A DNA stretch of 64,000 nucleotides, taken from Sphingobium nicotianae (GTDB taxonomy: Bacteria; Pseudomonadota; Alphaproteobacteria; Sphingomonadales; Sphingomonadaceae). How positions within the stretch are numbered: the first letter of the stretch is position 1; the number at the start of each line of letters is the position of its first letter. The notes under the pieces were generated by a model. The model was not told where the DNA came from. It saw only the letters and a program-made list of their open reading frames with translations, and searched no databases. The position numbers were made by a program, and so were the translations under genes. Of the stretch, positions 37,364-45,224 are shown one piece after another. The DNA is taken from NCBI RefSeq assembly GCF_018603885.1, contig NZ_JAHGAW010000003.1, forward strand, positions 308,205 to 372,204, in the 5' to 3' direction.

Positions 37364-38656
37364 CTATTTCTGGCGCTTCGCCTTGAAGCTGAAATTGATG
37401 GTCACGCCGTCCTTGATCGCCTCCGTGTCGCTCCACTCGCCAGTGCCGACACCAAAGGCGGTGCGGCTGAGTTGGGCACTGCCGGTCGCCGTCGTCTCGT
37501 CGCCTCTGATATCGAGCGTGAAGTCGAGCGTTACCGGCTTGGAGACGCCATGCAGCGAGAGCGTGCCCGCCGCGCGATAGCCCGTGCCGTGCTGAGTGAT
37601 CTTACTCGAGCGGAAGACGGCTTTGGGATGCGCGGCGATGTCGAAGAAACTGCTGCTCTTGAGCTGGTCGTCGCGCTCACCGTCGCTGGTGTCGACCGAG
37701 GCGAGATCGACCGTCACGCTGACCTTCGAGCCGGGCAGATCATCGGGCGAGAAGAGGATGTCTGCATCCCAGCGCTTGAAGGTGCCGTCGACCGCGGCGC
37801 CGGAATAATCTGCCTTGAAACCCAGCTTTCCGCCCGCCCCGACGCGCCATGGCACTGCCGTGGCTTTCGTCTTCTCGGTAACCGCCTCGTTCGCAGCGCT
37901 ATTGACCGGCGCGGCTTCGTTGATCGCGGCGGCGGCTTCGTTGACCGCGGCAGTGTTGAGCGGAGGCGCCGCGTCATTGCTCACAGTCTCGATCTCATTC
38001 ATCGGCGCAGCCGGCGCCGGAGTAGACCCGAGCGGCCAAATCTTGGCGAGGGTCATTGCCCCGAACAGCGCGGCGATCGCCACAAATGCCGCCACGCCGA
38101 TTGCGCCCGAGCTGCGGATCGCGCGCGGCATCATCCGACCGATCAGATCCTCCCGCGCGATATGATGCTTGAGCGCCCCGGCGACATGCAGCACGACCAG
38201 GCCGACCAGCAGCCAGCCAATCAGGCTGTGCGCCGCTTCGGCGGGTTCGTTCCAACCCGATCCCAGCGGCAGATGCGGCCAGGGGAACAGGCCGAAATAC
38301 ATCGTCTGCACCTTGACCTTGGCGGTCGAGACCAGGATCCAGCCGCTGATCGGCCCCCCGATCATCACCACATAGAGCCCCCAGTGCACCGCCTCGGCGA
38401 GGAAGGACAGCGGGCGCGGCTGGGGGAAGGGCGCGGGACGCGGCGTCCACAGGCGAATCGCAAGGCGCGCGAGGCTGAGCAGCAGGATCGAGATGCCGAC
38501 CGACTTGTGGAGCTGGAAAGCAAGGAACTGCGGCACGCCATGCAGCGTCTCGAGCCGCCAGCCGAGCGAGAGCTGGAAGGCCAGCAGCAGCGCGATCGTC
38601 CAGTGCAGGAAGATGGCGGCACCCGAATAGCGGGCCGGCGACGGACGCGTGCTCAT
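37364..38656 (-). CDS. Cytochrome b561 - YceI fusion protein
   Basis: 430 residues. Residues about 8-185 form a four-helix b561 domain with heme-ligand-type His in FLHWTIALLLAFQLSLGW, FQLHKSVGISILLLS and VVLHVAGALKHHIAREDL. One more helix (GVAAFVAIAALFGAMTLAKI) crosses the membrane, then comes a linker of repeated N-E-A units (about 215-250). The C-terminal 170 residues are a YceI beta-barrel (LGFKADYSGAAVDGTFKRWD, SSFFDIAAHPKAVFRSSKI, TAFGVGTGEW). b561 passes electrons across the membrane, while YceI-type barrels bind isoprenoid quinones or lipids, so the fusion may be a periplasmic quinone redox device. ATG at 38656. Confidence 0.9.
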   Translation of the reverse strand: MSTRPSPARYSGAAIFLHWTIALLLAFQLSLGWRLETLHGVPQFLAFQLHKSVGISILLLSLARLAIRLWTPRPAPFPQPRPLSFLAEAVHWGLYVVMIGGPISGWILVSTAKVKVQTMYFGLFPWPHLPLGSGWNEPAEAAHSLIGWLLVGLVVLHVAGALKHHIAREDLIGRMMPRAIRSSGAIGVAAFVAIAALFGAMTLAKIWPLGSTPAPAAPMNEIETVSNDAAPPLNTAAVNEAAAAINEAAPVNSAANEAVTEKTKATAVPWRVGAGGKLGFKADYSGAAVDGTFKRWDADILFSPDDLPGSKVSVTVDLASVDTSDGERDDQLKSSSFFDIAAHPKAVFRSSKITQHGTGYRAAGTLSLHGVSKPVTLDFTLDIRGDETTATGSAQLSRTAFGVGTGEWSDTEAIKDGVTINFSFKAKRQK

Positions 38657-38751
38657 GGCTCTCAATACCCTCCCTCACGCCGCCGGTGCCCCGGCGCGGT
38701 CAGACCCTCAGGTGCCAGCGCGCCGACAGCTTGGCAAGCCGGTTGAAATGC

Positions 38752-39306
38752 TCAGCTCGCCTCGCGCTCCTTGGCCCAGGAGGTGATGGCGATATCGTCA
38801 TTCCCGATGCCTGCGACGGCCGCGACACGCGCGGCATTCATGTAGCTGCCGATGATGCCGAGCATCTCGAAGATGCGCTCGTCGGAATAGAGAGCGCGCA
38901 TCGCCGCCAGCGTCTCGTCGGTCGGGCTGACGTCCCGCACCACCTCGGTCGTGAATTGCGCGACAGCGCGCTCCTGGGGCGAGAGCGCCGAGAAATCACC
39001 ACTTTCGAGACCGGCGATCTTCTCGTCGCTGATGCCGAGCGACCGGGCGAGCGAGACGTGATGGAAGAGCTCATAGGCGCTGTTAGAGAGATAGGCGACG
39101 CGCAGCACGATGATCTCGCGCATCCAGTCGTCGATCAGCGTGTCCGTCACCACCGCGATCGCCATGGCGACCGTCGCCTTCCAGATCGGATCCGGTGCGA
39201 CCATCGAGATGCGGGCGATGTTGAGCAGCCGCAGATTGGGCGCATCGAGATAGGCGCGCTTCGCGTCGGAGAGCTGGTCGCGCTCGGGATAGGGTATGCG
39301 GTTCAT
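38752..39306 (-). CDS. Carboxymuconolactone decarboxylase-like (AhpD-fold) protein
   Basis: 184 residues, all-alpha AhpD/CMD fold: APNLRLLNIARISMVAPDPI, the core MREIIVLRVAYLSNSAYELF followed by HH and the helix LGISDEKIAGLESGDFSALS. The CxxC redox pair of true AhpD is absent (SNSAY instead), so this is the CMD branch without peroxidase-reductase function. Start at 39306 has GAGAGGAG before it. Substrate unknown; it lies 95 bp from the b561-YceI gene, in the same direction. Confidence 0.82.
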   Translation of the reverse strand: MNRIPYPERDQLSDAKRAYLDAPNLRLLNIARISMVAPDPIWKATVAMAIAVVTDTLIDDWMREIIVLRVAYLSNSAYELFHHVSLARSLGISDEKIAGLESGDFSALSPQERAVAQFTTEVVRDVSPTDETLAAMRALYSDERIFEMLGIIGSYMNAARVAAVAGIGNDDIAITSWAKEREAS

Positions 39307-39512
39307 CGGTGGCTCCTCTCGCAGCGTGCCTGGGTGGCTTTTCGCCTTGCGTCTCACGCGGGAGACGTGCTCGCGCACTGGAGAAGGCATGTCCAGAACC
39401 AAGATGCGATCAGATTCAGAGCAGGCTACCCACATCGATCACACGATCAGCCGTCAGCTTGAAGAACGCCATCGCGCTTTCCGCATTGTGCCTGTCTTTT
39501 TTGGCCCGGCGT

Positions 39513-39692
39513 TCAATCTCTCGCGTCGCGCAGCGCCTCCAACTCGGCGAGCCTCACCGGATCGTCGGCTGCGAGTGTTTCTTCAAGATAGAAGCCATAT
39601 GCGATATCGCGCACCAGCTTTTGCGACTCACCGCTATATTCCGGAGCGATGACCGTGAAAGCATCGACTAGGCCGGCTATAAATGGCGTGTT
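39513..39692 (-). pseudogene. Orphan C-terminal coding remnant of unknown gene
   Basis: An open frame of about 60 codons without a start codon, bounded upstream by a TGA (39695-39693). It reads protein-like: FIAGLVDAFTVIAPEYSGES, then KLVRDIAYGFYLEETLAADD and a charged end LAELEALRDARD before its own stop. I do not recognise the family. The lack of a start and the decayed neighbour at 39809-40036 suggest the whole stretch 39.3-40.07 kb is degrading. Confidence 0.4.
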
Positions 39693-39808
39693 TCAGCGGA
39701 GCGCCGGGCACGATGACAAAGGGAATGAGTGGGATGACGATTCCGCAAGCATCCCGTTTACCCGCGTCTTCGGCGGCCGGCTACTCCTAGATCATTCAAC
39801 GCTCGAGT

Positions 39809-40036
39809 GGCATTGGCAAGGGCGCCGAAAAACATCCAGATCGCAAGCGCCAACCAGCTCTCCTGCATCAGTGCGGTGAGGTAGAGGGGCATGCCGGCTG
39901 CGACGGTGATCGCAGGAAACCATTGTAGCCAGCGCCGGTCCTTGAGGGCCAGACGCTGGGCGATCAGACCGCCGACGAAGGTCGAGATAGTCGCGCCGAG
40001 CATCATCGACAGAGCGACGATGAAGCCGAGCTCTGT
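39809..40036 (-). pseudogene. Fragment of an MFS transporter gene
   Basis: On the minus strand 76 codons match, nearly residue for residue, the middle of the intact MFS protein at 51715-53136: TELGFIVALSMMLGATISTF, then DRRWLQWFPAITVAAGMPLY and ALAIWMFFGALAN. On both sides similarity stops abruptly, with a stop codon about ten codons upstream. It sits directly behind the TonB receptor at 40075, the same relative place as the intact copy has behind its receptor. It is therefore the remains of a second receptor-transporter cassette. Confidence 0.85.
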
Positions 40037-40074
40037 TGGACCGCTGCGGGGCAGGAGGGCCGGTCAAAATTCGT

Positions 40075-42612
40075 CTAGAACGTCCGCTTCACGGTCACGG
40101 CAAACTCACGCGGGGCTGCCACGCGTGTTTGCTGGTTCAGTGTCCCTTCCAGCAGCTGATAGTGATACCATTTGTTGTCGAGATTGGTGACGGAGAGTGT
40201 AGCGGTCCAACCTCGATCGGGAGCCTCGTAAGCGACCTGCGCATTCCAGAGAGAATAAGGCTCGATCACAAACTGGGGGAAGGGTGCGCGCGTCGCCGGC
40301 GAAGGATCGAAAGTCTGGCGCGACTGCCAGTTCCAGTCCAGCCGTGGCGTAAAAGTGCCCAACGACGTGTGGACGTCGTAGGAGAGGTTTGCGTGCATGT
40401 TCCACTCGGGTTGACGCAGATTGCCGGGGGCAAGATAGCCTGGCTGGCCGGCCGCGGTGATCCCGGATGCGAAATGGTTATATCCGCCTGTCCAGTCGAT
40501 GCGCAGACCTTCGACCGGAACGGCTGTAATGTCCCATTCAATCCCCTTCACTTTGGCCGGAATACCCAGATTCAGGAAAAACGTGATCGGATCGGGGACA
40601 CCGGGGAATTGCGAACATGTCGTGATTGCGGCGGGTGATAGGTTGACCACGTTGAAGAAGGTTGCCGTCGCGCCCGGTTGATTGCGGCACTCAGTTCCTT
40701 GGATCGACGTCGCGAGTTGCCGGTAGTCCAGGTAGAAGGCTGTCAGATTGGTCCGGAGCCTGCGGTCGAGCAAGTCGGCTTTGAGCCCCAGTTCATAGGA
40801 GATCAGATCTTCGGCCGAGGTCGGCGCAAGCTGCCGGGGCGTATTGACGATCGTGGTCAGGCCCGGTGGGCGCGACCCCGAGGCGGCCGATGCGTAAGCG
40901 AGAATATGGTCGGTGATCTTATAATCGGTCGAGATCAGCCAGTCCTTGCGCTTCTGGCCAGAGACCACCGGGGCGAGCACCGATATCTGCTGGGGATTAT
41001 CGATGGTGATCGCGATTTGCGTGTCGGTGTAACGCGCTCCGCCGGAGACGCGCCACCTGTCGGTGAGATTATAATCGAGATGGAAGAACACGGACTTGGA
41101 TTCGTTGACGCCCCGCACCTTGGAGTATTGATAGATGTTCTGGTAGCTGAGCGTGTTGTTCTGATAGCCGATGAGCCTCATCGCGAAGCCACCGACCACC
41201 CAGTTCAGTTTATCGTTGAAAAGCTTTCCATCGAACCGCAGTTCGGCGGAGGTCTGCTTATCGATATTGATAAAGTTATTCAGGGAATTGGCAAGCGGAG
41301 ATTCGTCGCCGCTCTGGGTGAAGGAGTTTGAATAGTCCGTGTAACCCAGGATCGCGGTCATATGAAGGTTGGCCGCCAGATTCGCACTGAGCTTACCCGA
41401 GACAAGGGTATGACTGCTCGTCTTGTTCGGGCTGAAACACAGGCCAGTCGGATAGCCTGCCGGCAGATTTGCCCCCGTCGTGTCGAGTATCGGGCGGCAA
41501 TATGTCGAATAGGAATCGTAGATACCGCCATTGCGCTGCGGCACGAGGAAACGGTTGTCGGTCAGGACGCCGAACGTGTTGAAGATGGCGCGACTGTAGG
41601 ATTGTTTACTTCCCGCATCTGCACAGGGCTGCGGGCCAGTCAGGCCGCTGATGCAAGGCTCGAAATATTTGAGGATGACTTCCGGAGTCTCTTCCAGATC
41701 GTCTTCGCGATGCCGCGCGGTCAGGAGCAGGTCGATGTCCGAATTGGGTTGCCAGCGCAGCTTGACCTGCCCGACCGCCGTCCTCCCGCCGCCGGTGTGG
41801 CCGATGATGCAGTCCCTATTGGCCGAATCTGGCTGGAAATAAGGAATCTTTCCCTTGAGGGAAGGTGTGCCCAGCTTGTCCATCATGCAGGAGAAATCGA
41901 GCCGGTTGCCGAACCCCTGTTGCTGCTCGAAATTCCCCGACAGACGCATGGCCAGCGTCCTCGAGAGGGCGAGATCGAGCGCACCGCTTAGGCCCATTTT
42001 CTTGCGGGATCCGCCGACCGCCTGGAGGTAGCCCGAGCCATCCCCCTTGGGATCAACGGTGTAGAGCTTGATCGAACCGCCGATCGATGCGTTCCCGGAC
42101 AATGTGCTCTGCGGGCCGCGGTTGATCTCGATCCGGGATACGTCGGTGAAATCCAGATCCGAACCTGCTGTGGTCCCGTGATAGATATCATCGGTATAGA
42201 TTGCGATTGCGGGAGGGACAGCGAGGCTCGATGTGCTCCCCTGCTGCACTCCGCGCAGAGACACTCTGGGCGTGCCGGCCGACTGCTGATCGCCCGGCAC
42301 CGTCTGCAGATTTGGGACTACGGCGCCCAGCGTGCCGATGTTGCTGACATTGGCCGCGTCAAGCTGCCCGGCGGTCTGCGCCGTAATCGCGATCGGCGTA
42401 TCCTGAAGATTCTCGCTGACAAACCGGGCAGTCACGACGATCTCTTCGATCCCGCCGGTCTCTGCTTCGGTGTCCGACGATGTGGCGCCCGCGGTTCTCG
42501 CACTGTCTTGCGCGCTCGCCGGATTGGGCAGAGCCGCCACGATCAGCAGGCAACTGCCGGCCAGCAAGTGCCCCCCAAGGCGCGACAATCGGAATTTGGC
42601 GTTGCTCATCAT
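40075..42612 (-). CDS. TonB-dependent outer-membrane receptor, copy 1
   Basis: 845 residues. Signal peptide ending NPASAQ, then a TonB box (EEIVVTARFVSENLQDTPIA), a plug domain (about 60-190, with GVQQGSTSSLAVPPAIAIY and RGPQSTLSGNASIGGSIKLY) and a 22-strand barrel ending in aromatic VKRTF. It resembles the 49088-51568 receptor along its full length. Outer-membrane uptake energised by TonB; the ligand is unknown, though the family is often used by sphingomonads for organic substrates rather than iron. It lies in the same direction as the LysR gene, 272 bp behind it. ATG at 42612 follows GGGGAGG. Confidence 0.92.
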   Translation of the reverse strand: MMSNAKFRLSRLGGHLLAGSCLLIVAALPNPASAQDSARTAGATSSDTEAETGGIEEIVVTARFVSENLQDTPIAITAQTAGQLDAANVSNIGTLGAVVPNLQTVPGDQQSAGTPRVSLRGVQQGSTSSLAVPPAIAIYTDDIYHGTTAGSDLDFTDVSRIEINRGPQSTLSGNASIGGSIKLYTVDPKGDGSGYLQAVGGSRKKMGLSGALDLALSRTLAMRLSGNFEQQQGFGNRLDFSCMMDKLGTPSLKGKIPYFQPDSANRDCIIGHTGGGRTAVGQVKLRWQPNSDIDLLLTARHREDDLEETPEVILKYFEPCISGLTGPQPCADAGSKQSYSRAIFNTFGVLTDNRFLVPQRNGGIYDSYSTYCRPILDTTGANLPAGYPTGLCFSPNKTSSHTLVSGKLSANLAANLHMTAILGYTDYSNSFTQSGDESPLANSLNNFINIDKQTSAELRFDGKLFNDKLNWVVGGFAMRLIGYQNNTLSYQNIYQYSKVRGVNESKSVFFHLDYNLTDRWRVSGGARYTDTQIAITIDNPQQISVLAPVVSGQKRKDWLISTDYKITDHILAYASAASGSRPPGLTTIVNTPRQLAPTSAEDLISYELGLKADLLDRRLRTNLTAFYLDYRQLATSIQGTECRNQPGATATFFNVVNLSPAAITTCSQFPGVPDPITFFLNLGIPAKVKGIEWDITAVPVEGLRIDWTGGYNHFASGITAAGQPGYLAPGNLRQPEWNMHANLSYDVHTSLGTFTPRLDWNWQSRQTFDPSPATRAPFPQFVIEPYSLWNAQVAYEAPDRGWTATLSVTNLDNKWYHYQLLEGTLNQQTRVAAPREFAVTVKRTF

Positions 42613-42884
42613 GTGTCATCCTCCCCTTTTGGATCGACGTGCATCTCGGCGCACCTACTGAGTGCCGCCCCTGCCCGTTCGAGCCTTTGATACTGAACAT
42701 GATAAGTATGACGGAGCGCTCGAAGGCGAAGCAATCCCGTCAGCGCCTATGCTGACGTATAGGTAATCTCCTTCAGGTTGACGTCGACTCTCGCGGTGCG
42801 TGACGTTGGGGCCGCTGCCGAGCAAAACGACGAAACGCTGGGCTGGTGCTATGAACTGTGGATGGATTCGATGTCGGCGCCGCC
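42613..42884. other. Intergenic region carrying the TonB-receptor promoter
   Basis: 272 bp between the LysR stop and the receptor start, both on the minus strand. Contains the short palindromic phrase CTGACG near 42740-42760 and no gene I can support. Confidence 0.35.
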
Positions 42885-43862
42885 TTAGTTGGCCAGCATA
42901 ATGTCCCCGACGCGGGCTCTTTCAGCAGCGATGCTGTTATCCCTGCGGATCGATTCCGCGAGCGCTTGATAGAGCATATCCTCGATCGCCTGCGCAGCGA
43001 CCGGTGCTTGCGTCGAGCGCGCAATGAGTCGGCGCATCGGCGCGATGACGGTGTCCAATTTTTCGAGACGGCCGTCAGCGATCCGGTCCGCGACGGAATG
43101 AGGCATGAGATAGCCGATGCCCTGACCGTCCTCGATCATCTGGGCAAGCACGTCGGCAAATTCGACGAAGAGCGGTGCCACACGCGGCGTAATCGAGATG
43201 GCACGCAAGCGTCCTTTGGCCCACCGCGCGCCAAACTCCCGGCGTAGCGGAAAGAGATACTGAAACTCATTGAGCGAACAGTCTCCCGCCGCTAGGCGCG
43301 CCCGCGTCCCCGGAGGCCCGAACAGCGCCAGTGGAAACTCGCAGATGCGGTGAGATGGCGAGGAGACGTCGTTTTTTGCCGAGGGCTCGTAGATTGCGAG
43401 GTCCATCGCCCCACTTTCCGTCATGTGCACAGCTTCGGCGGCCCAAAGCATCGGATGCACTTCGAGCTCTACATCAGGAAATTCTCGACAGATTCGCGGC
43501 ACAAGCGGCTTGAGATAGGCTTCGCGCAAATAGGGGCCAATGCTGATGCGAAGCTTGAACTTTCCCGGTGGATTTCGACTGCGCTTGTAGAGCTTGTCAA
43601 AGGTGCTGAGCATGGATTCGACCAGCTCGAGCACTTCTTCCCCTTCTTCCGTCAATTCCGAGCGAGCGCCCTTGCGGCGCTGAAACAGTAAGCGGCCGAG
43701 GCGCTCCTCCATTACCCTGATCACCTCGCTCACCGACGGCTGGGCAATGTCCAACTGCTCGGCCGCCTGAGCGAAACTGCCCGCGCGGGCAGCGCATGCA
43801 AAGACGCGCAGTTGAGCGAAGGTGACGTCCTCCGGGACTCCCGACGCTGAATCCCTGCTCAA
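42885..43862 (-). CDS. LysR-family transcriptional regulator
   Basis: 325 residues. The winged helix-turn-helix is at 13-72 (VTFAQLRVFACAARAGSFAQ, SQPSV-type turn in IAQPSVSEVIRVMEERLGR), followed by a coupling helix and the periplasmic-binding-like effector domain (LRISIGPYLREAYLKPLVPR onward). It is divergent from the propeller/cupin operon across 211 bp that holds an inverted repeat, the classic LysR arrangement. It probably also influences the TonB receptor gene behind it. The effector is likely the compound handled by the locus; unproven. Confidence 0.9.
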   Translation of the reverse strand: MSRDSASGVPEDVTFAQLRVFACAARAGSFAQAAEQLDIAQPSVSEVIRVMEERLGRLLFQRRKGARSELTEEGEEVLELVESMLSTFDKLYKRSRNPPGKFKLRISIGPYLREAYLKPLVPRICREFPDVELEVHPMLWAAEAVHMTESGAMDLAIYEPSAKNDVSSPSHRICEFPLALFGPPGTRARLAAGDCSLNEFQYLFPLRREFGARWAKGRLRAISITPRVAPLFVEFADVLAQMIEDGQGIGYLMPHSVADRIADGRLEKLDTVIAPMRRLIARSTQAPVAAQAIEDMLYQALAESIRRDNSIAAERARVGDIMLAN

Positions 43863-43930
43863 GCTAAAGTCCTTCCCCTATGACTCTGAATAGGCATCCG
43901 CCGGATTGCTTAGCCGACACCGGAAGCATA

Positions 43931-43974
43931 GTTATCATGTTCATCTTTGCAAGCCGCGCGCTGCGTCTGATAAC
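43931..43974. promoter_or_regulatory. Candidate LysR binding site in the divergent region
   Basis: GTTATCA (43931-43937) and TGATAAC (43968-43974) form an inverted repeat with a 30-bp spacer, in the 211-bp region between the LysR gene and the propeller operon. LysR proteins bind two sites of this kind near the divergent promoters. The repeat is seen; binding is inferred. Confidence 0.45.
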
Positions 43975-44017
43975 ATGAAGATCAATCGGCAATGCGATGT
44001 CGAGTGAGGAGAGGTGG

Positions 44018-44077
44018 ATGGCGGAAACAGTTTTAGGTGATCGATCAAAGCGCGCGCCGAAAGTCCGAGATCAATGA
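44018..44077 (+). CDS. 19-codon leader ORF overlapping the first propeller gene
   Basis: ATG at 44018 follows a strong AGGAGAGGTGG ribosome-binding site. The frame reads MAETVLGDRSKRAPKVRDQ and stops with TGA at 44075-44077, sharing ATGA with the start of the propeller gene at 44074. The propeller start has no good ribosome-binding site of its own, so translation is probably coupled or controlled through this leader. No amino acid is enriched as in classical attenuators. Whether the peptide itself matters is unknown. Confidence 0.55.
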   Translation: MAETVLGDRSKRAPKVRDQ

Positions 44078-45204
44078 ATCGGGGCCGCGCGAAAGGCGCA
44101 TGGTCAGCTCTGGCTCTCCTCCTTCAACTCACCACGCCCGCAACGATTGCTGCAACCTCGCCGCGCGATGCGGCCTATCGCGTAGATATCACTTGGCCTC
44201 AGCCTTTGCCCGATAAATGGCTACTCGGCGACGTCGGTGGTGTCAGCGTGGATCGCCATAATCATATCTGGATCGTCAATCGACCGGGAAGTTCGCGGCC
44301 GGTTGATCTTCAAGCCGACAACAACCCGCCGACAGCGAAATGCTGCGTCGCCGCGCCACCGGTCATCGAATTCGACCAGACTGGAAAGGTTGTGCGTAGC
44401 TGGGGTGGGCCACAGCAAATCGACGACTGGTTTGACTCCGAGCATGCGATTTTCGTCGATGACGAGGATCATGTGTGGATACTCGGGGCCGGCGCGCATG
44501 ACGGTCTGCTCATGAAATTCATCTCTGAAGGCAGGCTTCTTTTGCACATCGGCCGTAAAGGCAATTATGTCGCCGCCGACGATCCTACGATGTTGGGCGC
44601 GCCGACTGACGTCTATGTCGACACAAAGCGGCAGGAAGTTTTCGTCTCGGATGGGTACCGCAATCATCGCGTCATCGTGTTCGACTCCGAAACCGGTGTG
44701 TTCAAGCGGCAATGGACCGCATATGGGAAGACGGTCGATCCAGCCTATGCCACCGAGCGGACCGACCCGGCCTATAGCCAGCAAGGGCATCACCCGGACC
44801 ATTTCACCACCGTTCATTGCGTGACGATGATCGGAGGCGAGTTGTACGTCTGCGACCGCGCCAATGATCGGATTCAGGTCTTCACGCCCGAGGGCAAATA
44901 TGTCCGCAATATCTCCTACAACCGGGGAATGGCGGGCAGCATCGGATCGACATGGGATGCCGCGCCCCTGCCCGGTCGGGCCGATGTGATCGTCGCGCTT
45001 GACGGAACCAACAGCGAAATTGCCGTGCTGGACACCCGCAGCGGCGCCGTGCGGGCGAGCTATCTCAGCAAGGGACGCTATGCTGGGCAGATGCAATGGC
45101 CGCATCAGTTGGCGATCGACCGGGAAGGGCGCGCCTACGTCGCTGAAGTCGGTACCGGTGCGCGCGTCCAGCGCTTCGTGCCGAATAGCAAAGCAATTCG
45201 TTGA
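44074..45204 (+). CDS. Exported six-bladed beta-propeller protein (peptidyl-hydroxyglycine lyase-like), copy A
   Basis: 376 residues. A signal peptide (about 1-27, SALALLLQLTTPATIAA) leads into NHL-type blades: GDVGGVSVDRHNHIWIVNR, WFDSEHAIFVDDEDHVWIL, GAPTDVYVDTKRQEVFVSDG, RNHRVIVFDSETGVFKRQW, and a closing blade LAIDREGRAYVAEVGTGARV. This matches bacterial proteins annotated as peptidyl-alpha-hydroxyglycine alpha-amidating lyase-like, in which the true activity is mostly untested. Vicinal Cys90-Cys91 and Cys249/Cys260 are shared with copy B. First gene of an operon with copy B and a cupin. Confidence 0.82.
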   Translation: MNRGRAKGAWSALALLLQLTTPATIAATSPRDAAYRVDITWPQPLPDKWLLGDVGGVSVDRHNHIWIVNRPGSSRPVDLQADNNPPTAKCCVAAPPVIEFDQTGKVVRSWGGPQQIDDWFDSEHAIFVDDEDHVWILGAGAHDGLLMKFISEGRLLLHIGRKGNYVAADDPTMLGAPTDVYVDTKRQEVFVSDGYRNHRVIVFDSETGVFKRQWTAYGKTVDPAYATERTDPAYSQQGHHPDHFTTVHCVTMIGGELYVCDRANDRIQVFTPEGKYVRNISYNRGMAGSIGSTWDAAPLPGRADVIVALDGTNSEIAVLDTRSGAVRASYLSKGRYAGQMQWPHQLAIDREGRAYVAEVGTGARVQRFVPNSKAIR

Positions 45205-45224
45205 GCGGCACCGAAAGGATCGTC

